Source: Pseudoscleropodium purum
Lineage: Eukaryota > Streptophyta > Bryopsida > Hypnales > Brachytheciaceae
Reading direction: 5' to 3'
NCBI GenBank assembly: GCA_963969395.1
Contig: OZ017797.1
Location: 28,396,001 to 28,460,000 of the forward strand
DNA: 64,000 nucleotides
Under the pieces are notes generated by a model. The model had not been told where the DNA came from and did no database searches. It was given only the letters and a program-made list of their open reading frames with translations. Position numbers and translations under genes: made by a program. How positions within the stretch are numbered: position 1 is the first letter of the stretch; each line of letters begins with the position of its first letter. Shown piece after piece: positions 38,641-52,042 of the stretch.

Positions 38641-41600
38641 ATGGCCTGGGATGATGCCAGGCGCAGGAGGACGAGACGTTTGGAAGCCTTCCTCGTCGTC
38701 GTCGTCGTGTCTTTGGTCGTGGCCTTGCAATCCGTGCCGCTGCCGTCTGCCTTGGCTGCAACTCTGTGGTCTGACGGTACGTGAGCTCGCTCATTTCGTC
38801 CTTTATATTATCACCTTCTTCTGATAACTTAGTCCTGAAGTCCTGCAATCCGTGGAGCTTGTAGACTGTTGTACAGTCTTCCGCTTTTCGAAATTGTCAG
38901 AAATTCTGTATGTATTTGTCCGCAGACTCTGTGCTCCCTGTACAAGGTGGCAGGTGGAGTTCAACCTGACCTGTTGAATCTGATTACGGTAACTAGGGCT
39001 TCGAAATTGATATTGCCATAGTTTGAATCATGTGGGATAAGTGTACAGCAGGGCGATGATAATGTGGCAAGTGTACAGGATGGTCTACAATGTCCGCTTA
39101 GAGAGGTTGGTAGTAAAGAGGTCTGAGCATGCCTGACGAATCTTGATATAAGGGTATGACTCTTTAAATTGACTACCTAGGGCTTCAAAATTGACGATGC
39201 TATAACTTGGTTTATTTTTGTTTTCTTTGACACAGATGAAACGGAATTTCATTGCGATGCCATAGTTTTTGTGTAGTTTTTTGAGACAAATGAAACGGAA
39301 TCCATTGCCAGAAAACAAAGTACAAACACCAGCCACAAGTGGCCTGGCGGAGACAGAATGCCATAGTTTGAATGTGTGATAAATGTGCGACAGGGCGATG
39401 ATATTATGGCCAGTGTGCAGGATAGTCTAGAATGTCCTTTCAGAGAATTTGGGGTTAACGAGGTCTGAGCGTGCCAGACCAAATTTACCCTGGTACCTAT
39501 TAAATAGGTCTGATCGTGCCTGACCACAAATACCCTGCTGGCACAGAATCTTCATGAGTGTATGAGATTTTGATACGTAGCTGGTCAACGACGCGTGAAC
39601 TGAATCGAATTCAAAGACCAAATATGCAGAATTTTCTTCTAATTACACGAGCTGAACATGACATTTTGAGTGCACCTGGTTAGGTGATGTATTCATTGAC
39701 AGTTAATGACCGATTTAGCGAGGTGATGCATTTTTTGCCCTAAGGTGCTTAGTTATCGTACCTAACATGTAAGGCATCTCATTTGGGCACAAGAAGTTGG
39801 TGCATTGGAGGTTTTAGTTCAGTGTTTTTAAGCCACATTGCATAGACCATGAGATAGTGGGTGGCCTAAGAAGTATAACCGTTTCGACTTCCAGTGGTCC
39901 CAATCAGCGACGAAATTCAGAAATGTCGGAAAGTAGGGTCCTATTTGGTAATTTCTAAGATTTAGTCTAATTTTCCCCGTGTGGCCTTCACATTATTCCT
40001 TTCTCTCTAGTACGAGCATTGTACGTTGTTGCAAATGGATTGGAATAGTTCTGCCACTTGCTGACCTACTTTGAGGGTCGGCAGACTTTGAAACCTTCCA
40101 ATGGCTGCTCAAATCGTCGTATTCTACTGAACCCTTACTGCAAGCCTTACAAAGCATTTTAGCACACTAGGGTAGGCGAAGTTTTCGATGAAAATTAGTG
40201 TTGGGTTGGATGACCTTCAAACAGGCAAGAGCTTCAAGAAGGTTACGGGACAGAATGCAAAGTTGTATTCTTGAATCTAAAGTATCCTAGGATTCATAGG
40301 GTTGACATTGAACACAGCGTTATGTACTAAATAAGCATACGAGGGTCGTTAGAGGCAAATCGGTTACCAACCTTAACCCTCACCTCCAAACTTGATTAAG
40401 ACTGTCAAATCTTGGAGATCGATGGTTTTCTCGAAAGAGTGTGGAGAGAATGAGGTTATTACTTTAAACACCCTTCCCTTTCCAGCCACATTGCACCATG
40501 TGGCAATGAAAATGACACGAGAGGGTTATGGGTTATAAACATCTTGCTAGTAAGAAGAGAAAACCTGACACATCTGTATCGACTAGTCAATTTAGCATTA
40601 GGGTTTGCATCTGCAATCAACTTTGGGGCGACTGAGCTCGGGTCGTCTTTTCTGGGTGCAAACTCTTTCTCTCTTTGTCTTGAAGGCTCTGAATGAATCT
40701 TGGTGCAAACATTGATTGCAGTAAATGCGTTACATGATCTCGAACAAGTCTGGTATGCAACCCCAGGATTATCTCAGAGCTGGTCGTGGGGGTCGGACCC
40801 ATGTTCGGATCAGTGGGTCGGCGTGACCTGCCTCCAGGAGACTGTCATTTCACTGTAAGCTTGCTGACACCCGCCTTTCCGCACGATGTGAGAAAATTTT
40901 TCTCAATTTGCAGTTGCCATTTCTCAAATAAGTAGCCTCTGAGTTTAAGATCGAGCCTGGGGCTCAAGACGGTTATTGGACTTGATGCCAAGTTTTTATA
41001 GGTTATATAACCTTTGTCAATGAGAGTGTGACATGGATTCCTTGAAACCTGGACTTGCCATTATGTTCCAGAATCCAATCTACTACTCAAAAGTGACCTA
41101 CTTTTCGAATCAATGGAAGAGATTGTAATTAAAGTTGCAACCGGTAATGCATACTTGAAATCTACTTCCTTGCAGCTTATGTGAGCCTTGTGATTTGTAT
41201 CTTGAAGGAAGTTGGGCGAGTATGGAATAATTGGAACTTTGTCTCCTTCAATTGGGCAACTGAAGAATTTACTGTCCCTGTAAGCATTTCTCTCCTTTCT
41301 GATGACTGCCTCTTAATAGGTTGGCCTCCCTCTCTCTCTCTCTAACTGTTTTTCGTGATCACTATTCTGTGTAGATCAGCGGTCATTTGTTCGATCATAA
41401 TGAAATTACTATGGCGAACTGCTCTTCACAACATACGTCTTTTTTTGTGCAGAAACTTACAAAACAACCCTGGACTTACTGGATCAATTCCAAATGAGAT
41501 TGGTAACCTAAAGCAGTTGTATACACTGTGAGTACTGAACCAATGTTGTATCACTGCACCAATGTAGCACTGTCTCATTTAATTTCAAGGGCGTTCGTTA

Positions 41601-44600
41601 ATTTTTCCAACCAACTGTATAAAAAACATAGTTCACATTGCACATTTGGATTTAGTTAGAGCATTCCACTTGACATGTGGACAATCTTGCCGTGTTTGTT
41701 TAATGTGGGCGACGTGTCTTATATTATTTTCCGGCGTCTGCATATTCTTTGTCTTTCGTTCTATTACACCTGGTGGTTAGAGAAGTAATGTATGGCTTTC
41801 GTCAATCTCCAAGCATCCGATTCCTATTAGGACTTGTAGTATAAATGAAATACTGGGCTTTTAAGATTCACTTGTGTTTTTTTGCAGGGACTTGTCGAAT
41901 TGTAGCTTCTCTGGGAAGATACCACTGGGCCTGGGTGAATTAAGAAACGCTAGCTATATGTGCGTTCATCATTTCAACTCTGAATTTATCTTCTCAAACC
42001 TAGCATTCTTGAACGTACAAACGAACTGCTCTAACTATTTGCAACTGCTTGTTTTCTCGATTCAAATTGTTCTTACTATACTCTTGTTACACAATAAGGT
42101 TTTCAATAAAAATTTCTTTGTTTTAGGCACCACCACAAAGAGAATCTTCCTCATGTATCATGGCTAGACCTCTGCATGATCAATATGACCTTGTAGAGGC
42201 GTCGTCACAAATCATGGCGAAGGTTCTTGGTGAATTTTAAAAAATTTCCCAAAACGATCAAATTTTCTGCAAACCTTGTCCGAGTCTATGACGGATGCAT
42301 TATTTTCTCAACTGTGAATCAAATTCTGAACGCATTGCTTGGTGTTTGGCAAGGCAGATATCTGAATAGGAACCAACTAAGTGGGGAAATCCCCTACACT
42401 ATTGGTTACTTATCTAAAGCTGTTGAGATTTCTCTAGGTTGGAACAGCCTTTCCGGCAGTATTCCAGTCTCCTCACCAACTAGGTTCCCAATTCCCGTTG
42501 GCATCAACAACTTGACGTCGTTGCTGATCTTGTGAGTGCATTTTCTTCTTGTCCTTAAACCAGACTCGGCAGAAGAAGGAAAGCTCTGCAGCACATGCTT
42601 AATTCTCAAAGGTTGTACAAATATATAATTTTCTTCAATTTCATATAATTTGTCATAGAAGGTGGTCGCTTTTTGACGGTTCAAACATTGCTTCAGATGA
42701 ATGCGAAGTTAGTATGGACAACGTCACCCGCAAGCAGTCTGTTCATCATCTAGAGTATGAACGTAGGAGCACTTTGTGCTTAATGAAGTGATTATGAAGT
42801 ATTGTTTTTTAACGGTGTCATAGTTTTTGTCAATTTTGAATGTGGTGGAAATTGCAGGGATTTGGAATACAACGATCTGAGCGGGGAAGTGCCCTCTTCT
42901 CTGGGCCAGCTGCAGAGATTAACCACATTGCACCTCAGAGGAAACCAATTCAGTGGATGCTTATCATGTGCTGTGTCAAATGGACCAAATTATGGACTCA
43001 ACAATCTAACGGCGCTTATACTAGTGTAAGCAACGGAACCCATCCTGTCAATTCCTCCCTGTACTTAAGAGCTCATTTTGTTAAAGATGTCTGAATTGTT
43101 TCTTAGAATCTGGCATGTCCAGAACATACCATTCAGCACTATATTCTAGAAGTCTTAGTTGTTTTTTTTGTAGTGTTTTTGATATTTTTGTTCATATGTA
43201 ATTCTTAGCTTGGTAGCTTGCCTATCTATCCTTCTTATCGAGTTCCTTCTAATTGATTGCTAATACCGGTGTTATTTGATGTTCTATTTCTCCTGCAGTG
43301 ACCTGAGCTTAAACTCTTTTGTGGGACCTCCTCCACAATTTCTTCTGGAGCTACCGGTGGTCAGTAAATTGTAAGTACTCCAATTCTGGTCTTCAACCAC
43401 ATCTCTCTGTGTGAACCTCAACCACTATTATTCTTAAGCTTTCTACAAAATGAATGCTGAAAGTAGACTCTCGAAGTTTGATATTATCAAAATTTGCACA
43501 CATAGAGATCTGCTCGTTGATGCTCCAAGACCGGTAATGTCTTCTGCTGAGTTTTATTATGAGTATCTGCTTTTCCACGAGGATGCTTTCCCAGTGAGGT
43601 TTCAGTATACTTGCCGACTTTGTATGGGCTACAAACTTTATTGGTTGGTGAAATTTGTTGAATCTGCAATGTGATCTTGACATTGCCAATGTGAAAAATC
43701 ATCATCTTCAGTAGTTGTCATTTTAATAGTGCCATGTCTTTTTGACAGAAATTTAAGTCTCAATCAGTTCTCGGGAGTTTTTAATGGCGGTGTGCGAACT
43801 TTTGGATATGTGAACATATACCTGATCAACAACAACATCACAGATGTGATCAACTTACCGAGCCCATTTATCAATCCAATGTATGTGCTTCACTTGTCAA
43901 TTACTCAATGTACATCATAAGCCTTGATATTCTGTGTGTCTCTCACATTGGCTAGTCAGACGAAGGTTATATCCCATATTGTTGTCTGTTCATTGTGAAC
44001 CCTTTGATGATCCAAGAGTACACACATCTCAATGCCCCATATTCATAGGATGACTTTGATAACCTTCTCCACGGCTCTTGAAGGTTTGACCTAATTTTGA
44101 TTCATCTACATAACTTCTGATTTTGATATGGCTGGTGGGTTGTTTCTTTCCCAGACTTGGAGGCAACCCTGTCTGTGCAAACCAATCTTTCCCTTTCCCT
44201 GATTTATGTGATTACTCGGAAGACCTACTTGGACCTACGAAATGGCAACAACCAATTTCATGCTCCACCCAATGCAAGGATCGCTCAGTGGTGCATCCCA
44301 TAACCTGCAACTGCGCCTATCCTTACATCGGCAACATGCTCTTGGCATGGACTGCCACTTTCGGGCTTGATGGGGCAAGAATTGGTAACGTGAGAACACG
44401 ATTAGCAACCGCACTGAACGTCGCTTTGGAGAATTTGTGGGTCGAGGAGGCCACGTATCCGAACGGAAGTGTAACCCTAAACCAGCTCTCAGCCAAGGTT
44501 CTTTTTTACCCTCCATCAGCAGCACAGCTATGGTTCAAGTCCCAGGTTTCCTCTATAGAGGCCCAACTAGTTAATAAAACGATCAAGCTTGGTGTCTACG

Positions 44601-47600
44601 ATCCATATGCGCTTGTGTCATCCAACCTTCAGACAATTCCATTGAATGAAGGTAAAGGAAACAAAATTAGGGTATTGGCATTCTTATCATTCCTTCATTC
44701 TAACCGCTTTTGTTTTTGTGATTTTAGTTGCGAAGTTGGGGTTTCAATGTTTCTCAGTTACAGTCGGTAAAATTCTTTTTCAGGAAGTGGAGCTCCGATC
44801 ACGGGCGCAAAGTCCAATCACCAGTCCATGCCCATTGTAGCAGGGGTCATTGGAGGATTTGTTGTTCTTGTAGTATTAGTAGGTGTTTTGATTTTCTTCA
44901 TCAAGCGCAAAAGAACTCCAGACAACCTTGATAACGCAACAGGTAACATATACATGCAAGTTTTTCTGTTACGCAGTCTCTATCGTTTGAATTGCAGATC
45001 TTTGTTGAGTACTCTCGATTGTTAACCGAAAACTTGCAATTATTTTGTATTTTTGATCAACCGATTAAGAAGTGACGCTTAGTTTTCTTTGGTACTGGAT
45101 CGATTAATGCTTGTTGTTTTGGGTTTTTTTGAATGTTCTCAGAGATATTTGACCTCAACCTGTCTGATCTCCCGAACTTTCTGTTTTCTTACGACGAGCT
45201 GCAATACTCCACAAGGAACTTCCACAGGGGGAACAAGATTGGGGAAGGAACCTTTGGCCCAGTTTATAAGGTATGCCCTTTGTAGTAAAGTTACTCTTTG
45301 CGTCACTTGAAGCATCTCATTCTAAAAGGAGCAGGCGTGCGAAGGGACAGAGTTCTTATTTATTGTTATTAGTTTGTTGAGGTAAAGTTCTTCTATAATT
45401 TTGCAAATAGTTTTTGCATGCTCTTTGGGTCATATGCTCATAGTTACTTGAATAGGGGTACTACTTGTTGACAAACAACTCCATTTTTCTTGCAGGGCAC
45501 CATGCGGGATGGCAGTGAAGTAGCAGTGAAGGAGCTGCCATCAAATGTAAAAACGTGCAACCAAGACTTCATCAATGAAGTTGAAATAATTACCGTCCTA
45601 CAACACAAGAATCTTGTAAAGCTTCGTGGATGTGGAATTCGCAACAACAGCCGCTTGCTTGTCTATGAATATGTAGAAAACAATTGCCTCGCCCAATCCT
45701 TATTTGGTTAGTCCCTAACTCTTTTTGACTCTAGAAGATCCCTTTGAGTACCTACATGAATACACAGAATATGAAGTCCTACAAAAGCCCTGTCATGTTA
45801 TAACTTTGTTATTCATATTTATTCTATTCTATGGGATGAGGATTTACTTTAATTTGTTAATATAATCTAATACGATGGTATCATAAAACAAAACACAAGC
45901 TTAGAAAAAGGAAAAATACGTGACAAGAAAGAACCTCTGAGACTTTTAAGGGTTAACTACATGCAGTAGTTTGTATAGATGTCAAATTTGTTTATATGGG
46001 CTTGATTCAGAGTGCTAAAGTTGTGACTTCCAACTGCACAACTAAGCTCCAAAATCTAGGATTGGTATTGAATTTCACTTCCAAGTACTGACCTACAACA
46101 AATGCCAATGTTGTGAGTTTCCGCACGTGCTACAAACTTGACATGTTTAATTTGGTTCTAATACTGAATTTTGACTTCCAAACATCAATTCGTAACAACA
46201 CTCAGGGCAGAAGGCTGTACTGTCAGAGTGGCCGATCCGGTACAACATCGTTGTAGGAATGGCGAAGGGGCTTGCATACCTGCACTCCAGAGGTCCCACT
46301 CGCCTTGCCCACGGCGATCTCAAAGCCAGCAACATCCTCTTGGACAGGAACATGGAGCCCAAGATCGCCGATTTTGGTTTGGCGAGAATGTGCCAAAACA
46401 ATGAACGGAAAGTGCTCACACGCATCGAGGGCAAGAGGTCAGTTGGAAGCTCATTCACACTCACTGCTTGCAGCCTCAGATCCACGATCAATGGCATGAC
46501 TCTTGTTTTTCAAAAACATACTTGTGTGATTTGCGAAGATCTGCGGGAGCAAACTCTGGAGGCTTTTTTTTTTTGCTAAAAAACAAAGGCATTCTCTCAC
46601 GTATCTATTATATTATGTGTGTCACGATTTTATCCATTTGGATGGTCATGTTTTCATCCTTACACATTTTCATCTTAAACTTCGAAGCACTCTTGAGTTT
46701 AAAATCCAGTGCGAACAGACTAAAGAAAATACTAAATGTTTTCTTTTTCTGTAATGGGAGTGTTGTTGTGAATGTTCGGTGAGTGCCCTTTGTGTGGTGA
46801 GAATTCTCTCTCCAAATGAGAAGAGTTTGGTTTCTGAGATGTTGTCTTGGTTTGGGAGTGCAGAGGCTATGTGGCACCCGAATATGCTCGCTATGGTCAG
46901 CTTACGCCGAAGACCGACGTCTTCAGCTTTGGAATCATAGCTCTGGAGATTGTGTCTGGTCGGGAAAGTATGAACCAAAAGCTCCCTGCGGAGGAGCAGT
47001 ACCTTCTCTCTTGGGTAAGCAAGCCCAATTCAGTTGTCACCTTGCGAATTCAGACTCCGTAAGAATATTATAGAACGAAGTTTTGGTGTGACGCAACTGG
47101 CAAAAGCCGAAGAAAGAGATACTAAGCTTAGTTTGAGTACTTCAACTAATATTGAGTGATCTCCTTTCTTTGTTAGGTCATCACTCAATTGACCTAGATC
47201 ACTTGAAGTACTACAAACAAACTCTCTTGAGATCAAATTTTACTTGCTCAATGTATTGGATGATTTCTTACGGAATCATTCAAAGAGGGAGGTTGTAGTC
47301 AACTCTTGAAGGAACCCTATTTTCCATTCAAATTGAGTAATTGTAGACATTTGCCAATTTCATGCTTACAACACTTGCTAATTGAGATGCTATGTACACA
47401 AGATGTCTGCAATCAAAATGAACATGAAAATCTATGAGAGCCTATTGTTGATTTTTGCTAATCCTTGAGACAATCAACTTTGAAAATTCATCATTTATTC
47501 CTATGGTGTCCAAATAATGCATGCTCAAGTGCGTTGGCATCCTCTTTGAGTTACCAATGAGGTCCAAACATAAAAACAATTTATGTTTGATAATATAAAC

Positions 47601-48146
47601 TATGTTCAAAAGTAATTAGTGACGATTCTAGGTGCGCATACCTTGGTATCAACAGTGTAAGTAACAATATGCGGAGTAGGTCCGTGAATAATCGGTTGAA
47701 TATGAAAAATGAAGGATATTTACTGGTGAAGTTCAATACCTCCTCAAACGCTGTCCCAAGCAGTTAGTATGAATTCTCCCCTTCCAAGTGTTGTTCTAGA
47801 GTCCATGTACTACGGTTGTCTCACCCATGTCGTGTCAATGGTGGTTGTAATGGCATGGCAGGCGTGGAATCTGTATGATCAGAGACGTGTGATGGATCTG
47901 ATCGACCCGAAAGTGCGAGACGGCTGCAACGAAGAGGAAGCTCGTCTGTTGATCAAGGTGGCCCTGCTCTGCTCACAAGGGGAAGCTTCGTCTCGCCCAC
48001 ACATGGTGCGCGTGGTTTCCTTGTTATCTGGCGATGCCGACGTCCCGGACGTTCCGGAACGCCCAGAGTTTCTTGGATTAGGGGTGAGTGCTGCCCCCAC
48101 CAGGGTCAGCACGCCTCATGTAGGGACCGCCCTTACAACATGGTGA
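38641..48146 (+). CDS. LRR receptor-like Ser/Thr kinase, LRR-VIII type, HGD catalytic loop
   Basis: Sixteen exons join in frame to 898 residues: 38641-38776, 40722-40854, 41208-41279, 41453-41527, 41888-41959, 42358-42531, 42858-43025, 43299-43370, 43749-43880, 44155-44651, 44784-44942, 45143-45270, 45496-45706, 46206-46437, 46864-47014, 47862-48146. Residues 1-39 are a signal peptide. An LRR cap (WVGVTC) is followed by LRRs to about 344, then a Cys-containing domain with CNCAYPYIG (C381, C385, C396, C398), as in LRR-VIII-1 receptors such as HPCA1. The membrane span is about 527-549. The kinase has the Gly loop GEGTFG (597-602), Lys618, Glu634, H712-G713-D714, DFG 732-734 and APE 758-760. Wording such as FSYDEL, NKIGEG and VYEYVENN is closer to LRR-VIII-2 or CRK kinases. 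It should sit in the plasma membrane and signal inward; the ligand is unknown. Gly in place of the HRD Arg makes it a non-RD kinase. Confidence 0.93.
39010..39500 (+). repeat. local duplications in the first intron of the receptor kinase
   Basis: Two diverged copies about 345 bases apart (about 39015-39140 and 39357-39485) share GCCATAGTTTGAAT, CAGGGCGATGATA and GAGGTCTGAGC in the same order. Between them a shorter pair repeats ATGAAACGGAAT. The intron (38777-40721) shows no exon. Confidence 0.65.
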
Positions 48147-48815
48147 CACAACACCCCAAGGCTCTGGAAAATGCAATACTACAGATACAAACTAGTGACG
48201 AATATCTCCACTGAAAGGGAGGAAGTTTGAGGAGATTGGGACTTGAAGTGTGACAACATCAATTTCGTTCAATTGGCGATATTCCGTTCCACTACTTTGG
48301 CGCGGCTCAGGACGCGCGGCCTGAACCCCAACTCTATACCTGTCCTAGTTTGTGACCTGCAATTAGACGTTCATGTGAAATTAGACCTTTGTGTGAAGAT
48401 ACATGTCACAATTTTTGGCTGTGCGAATATCACCAATTGAACGAAATTGACGATGTGAGCCTGTGGTGTACATTTTGTTGCAAAACTGTTGCATAGGTTT
48501 GGAGTTGCGCTACAAAAAGGAACCGAACATGGAAAGCCTCTCGTCGCGTTGCTCCTTGTTATCATGAGACCAGCCTCGTGTGGGGAACCGCCCCCACAAC
48601 ATGGTGACACCCCCTCCAAGGCTCTGGAAAATGCAATGCAATGCAGCATCTCCACTGAATGTGAGGAAGTTTGAATAGGTACTTGAAATGTGAGACTGTG
48701 GTTGGTACATTCTGTTGCAAAGTACTTTTGTATAGGTTGGTAGGAGCGCTACGAAAGGAATATGACAGCAGCCTCTCCCAAGGTGGCGTTGCTTCTTGCT
48801 TTCATGAGAGAAGTA
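48110..48815 (+). repeat. partial tandem copies of the receptor kinase 3' end
   Basis: The last codons and 3' flank (about 48110-48233, ACAACATGGTGACAC then CAAGGCTCTGGAAAATGCAA and ATCTCCACTGAA) recur at about 48575-48675. The stretch about 48452-48570 (TTTTGTTGCAAAACTGTTGC onward, with CGTTGCT and ATGAGA) recurs at about 48690-48815. The result is an array of incomplete, diverged units just after the stop codon. Confidence 0.75.
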
Positions 48816-49974
48816 CGTTGCAGAAAAAGATTCTTCTGGTGGTAAGATTTACCTGGCTAGATTTGCTTTTCTCACCTTTGCCACACATGGCAAGCAATTG
48901 CCACTGCCAGAAGAACAACCCATGGAAGTTATGCCATTGAAGCCACCACCCAGTAAGTTAGGTACACCCAAAACCAACATAGTGAGACAATTGAATCTGG
49001 AGACTTGAATCCTAAATTTAGAGACATAAAATGTACACTAACAGTGCATAAGCTTAGATTATTGATGTGTGGACTTTGTGGGGCACAAACGAGGCCGGGG
49101 CCAGTCATTTATTGCATTAACAAAAGGAGAAAAGAATACACGCATCCACCTCACCGGCCAGGCCGCAGGAGGGGAGCCCAAGGCGAAAAATAACCAACCA
49201 ACCTAGCTACCCAACCCGGGTTCCTTCTAATCCACGTAACCGTACTCTCGATCCTGCTGCACTACTGGTCAAAGCAACCCAGCCTGCGAGCAGCCGAGGT
49301 CGGAGCATGTGCGCGTGTTGGTTTTGGATATACGCACCTAACCTTACTAGCAGTGAGATTTTCCCCATGGCCTCATCAAGTATAAAAAATATGAGTTGGT
49401 AAGATTTGGGAAAAACTGGTAGCTACAGTAGTTCAAAGTTAGCGGATGGAATTGGGAGAAAACCGGTTGCAATTTGAAGTCATGGGAAAAATAAACCCAC
49501 GACTGACAAAATCTGTAAAATTTATTGTTTGAGTAAAAAATAGAGAAAATAATCGGACTCTATACTTGAAAACTGATTCAATCTGGGACAGTATCGAAGG
49601 AAAATAGCTGGTTAAACTCAAAAAGCATCCCGGACAATCGTCTCCAGACTGCAGTCAGTTGTTTCCCCCAGCCCAAAACGGAAGGTCTCTCTCGTCACCA
49701 GTATTCTCCAGCACCAAGCCTTGCTAAAATAGCAGGTGTATGAGATTCCCACAGCGCGAGGGGCACTAATTTGGGCGGAGCGAGAGTTGTGTGCCGCCCA
49801 CGAGCACGTTCCGTCAAAGCAGCGAAGCAGCTGTTGTAAAGCACGTTCTTCTTGGTCATACTGGCCGGGAACTAGTGAGTGGAGCCCAATTTGAGGTTTT
49901 AGAGACGATTTGGGCAGCTCTATTGACTTCATATAAGGGAGGCAACCCATTTCTGACTACTTAAGTAGTTTCAC
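48816..49974. other. intergenic, no gene seen
   Basis: Moderate composition with short frames but no domain. About 49553-49628 (TACTTGAAAAC then AAACTCAAAAA) resembles about 54765-54848, a weak dispersed repeat. Confidence 0.5.
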
Positions 49975-50705
49975 GTATCTGGAAGGTGGTTTCTTCATTG
50001 GATAAATTTTTGCATACGTAGAAATAAACTTCGGGAAGTTTTCATAATTTTCCTGATTTTTTTTCACAAAATAGGATTACCATGAATTTTTGAGTAGAGG
50101 ACGGGCTTTCTCCCATTCTACAAATATAAAGCTTCTTTTTTCCAACCATGGGCTGGTTGCAAAATTCATCAAGGGTTGATTGCAATATTGAGAGTCTTGT
50201 AGCTGGACACAATGTGCACAACTGCACTAGGAACCGTGCCATAATTAGTCACTACTCATTTCTTCTGCACGGATAAAGAAAAAACTACATTATCAAAACA
50301 GGGCATCCATCAGGAATGAGTTGCCTCCCATACATAGCTACAAGGTAGGTTTCTCTAGTGGAAATTTTTTTGTGTGCAAAAATAAAGTTTAGAAGGTTTC
50401 CATAATTTTTTAGATTTTTGTTTCTCAAAACATAATTGCTATGAAATTTTAAGCTAAAGATTTTGTTTCTCCCATACTAGTGATATAGACTTCCTTCTTT
50501 CCAACTAAAGGTTAGTTGCAAAATCCACCAAGGGGTGGTTGCAATATTGAGAGTCTTGTAGCCAATCATAATGTACTACAATTGCACTAGGAGCCGCTCC
50601 ATAATTAACCACTACTCACCTCTTCTACAAAAAATTGAGAGAAAGCAATCTATATTGCCAAATCAATTGGGTGTGGATTAGGAATGGGTTTCTTCCTATA
50701 TGATT
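49975..50705 (+). repeat. tandem duplication, two units of about 365 bases
   Basis: Unit one (about 49975-50335) and unit two (about 50336-50705) share, in order, TTCATAATTTT or TCCATAATTTT, TTTCTCCCAT, TTGCAATATTGAGAGTCTTG and CATAATTA with CACTACTCA. They differ by many substitutions. No coding capacity. Confidence 0.85.
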
Positions 50706-51764
50706 AGTGTGTCCTCTACCATTGCCACAGTCAAAATAAAAGTAAAAATGATTTTCTAGTTTTATAACTTTTAAAAGCTTTGAAATTCAATAAACTTTTG
50801 CACCATTAGTCAGAATGCTATGAATCAAAGCTTGTACACTCATATCTTTGTAGAGGGCTTTCCAACAATATTAAGAATGCGACCAAGGGACACACAATTT
50901 AAAGTAAAAGTTATTTTTTTATTTTTTTATTCACAAAAATTAAGAATTTTACAATTTTCACATGATAGGTCCAAACATCACTAAAAAAGCCCATGCACTT
51001 CCTGACAAGAGCTTTCTGACAGTACCGAGACACACAATCCCAAAAATCTCATTGTAACAAATAAGACAAACATCCTAATTCAAAAAATGGCTTGGGAGAT
51101 TTTTAAAATCTTAGAATACTATTCTAAAATATTTTGTTCTGGTGGTGTTTTTACTCTTAGATGGATAGTGGCATGAATATCCACTCAAATACACCAATTT
51201 ATTACATAAGGCACTTGACACACACACACACACCTTGGAATCTTAAAAGAAGCTAGATATAATGCTTTTTTAATATCTTAGAAGGGTTTAGTTATAGAGT
51301 TAAAGAATTTCATTGGCTTATTGTCCAAACATTGTGGAACCATTTGGAAAGAATTGAAATTATTAGCTTCTTTTTGAAATCCAAGTGACTTGATTTTACA
51401 ATTGGTAAGGTTTCTTATTCTAAATTCTAGGAAGGTGTACTCTAACAAGGTAATTAAAGGATCATACAATTGAATTTATTAATGAATAAATATAGATGAA
51501 GATTTTAGCCTTATATTGGGTTTGAGTACTTTGAAGCACTTTAGAACCTAAAAACACCACAAACCTTTAGAAGTTGATCTTGTAGTTTCAAAAATCTATA
51601 GGTTTTTTTTTCATTTCATTAATTCACAATACACTAACTTGCCTTTTATTCACAATTAGTGAATGAGACAATCTAAAGTAGAATTAGGTTGTTAAAATTT
51701 GAAAAAACTTTATCATCCATAGAAGATTATATTTTCAAACCACACTTGATTGTGCCCCCTTTCT
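50706..51764. other. AT-rich intergenic, no gene seen
   Basis: No gene recognised; a short CA run is at about 51219-51232. Confidence 0.6.
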
Positions 51765-52042
51765 CATTAGAGGATTTTTTCACCCTTGGGAGGACTGTGG
51801 GTTCTTACATTGTGGAAACAGCCCTACAGGAGGCCATGGGAGCTCACTAATATGGCATGGCGACTGCCACATCCGGAAAAAAAATGAATTTTTTTTTCTG
51901 TTTTTTTTGCATTTCAAGAATATTTTTTTTTCTTTTGAAATTTTTTTTGTCAGAAACAACCATTCCCCGAAACTGTAGGGGAAGGCAGTTTCCAACACAC
52001 CTGCTTGAAGCAGCCCTCCCTGAGCCTAGAAATCTTCTAATG
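51765..52042. mobile_element. short inverted-repeat element, CATTAGAAG family, copy 2
   Basis: The 278-base segment begins CATTAGAGGATTTTTTCACC and ends AGAAATCTTCTAATG. GC-rich arms (CATTCCCCGAAACTGTAGGG on the right) flank a poly-T centre, the same plan as 11976-12249. Confidence 0.6.

Noticed and set aside
37474..38848. Many overlapping short frames before the receptor kinase
   Set aside because: None has a domain or splice support, except the plus-strand start at 38641, which joins the receptor kinase; the rest follow from high G+C.
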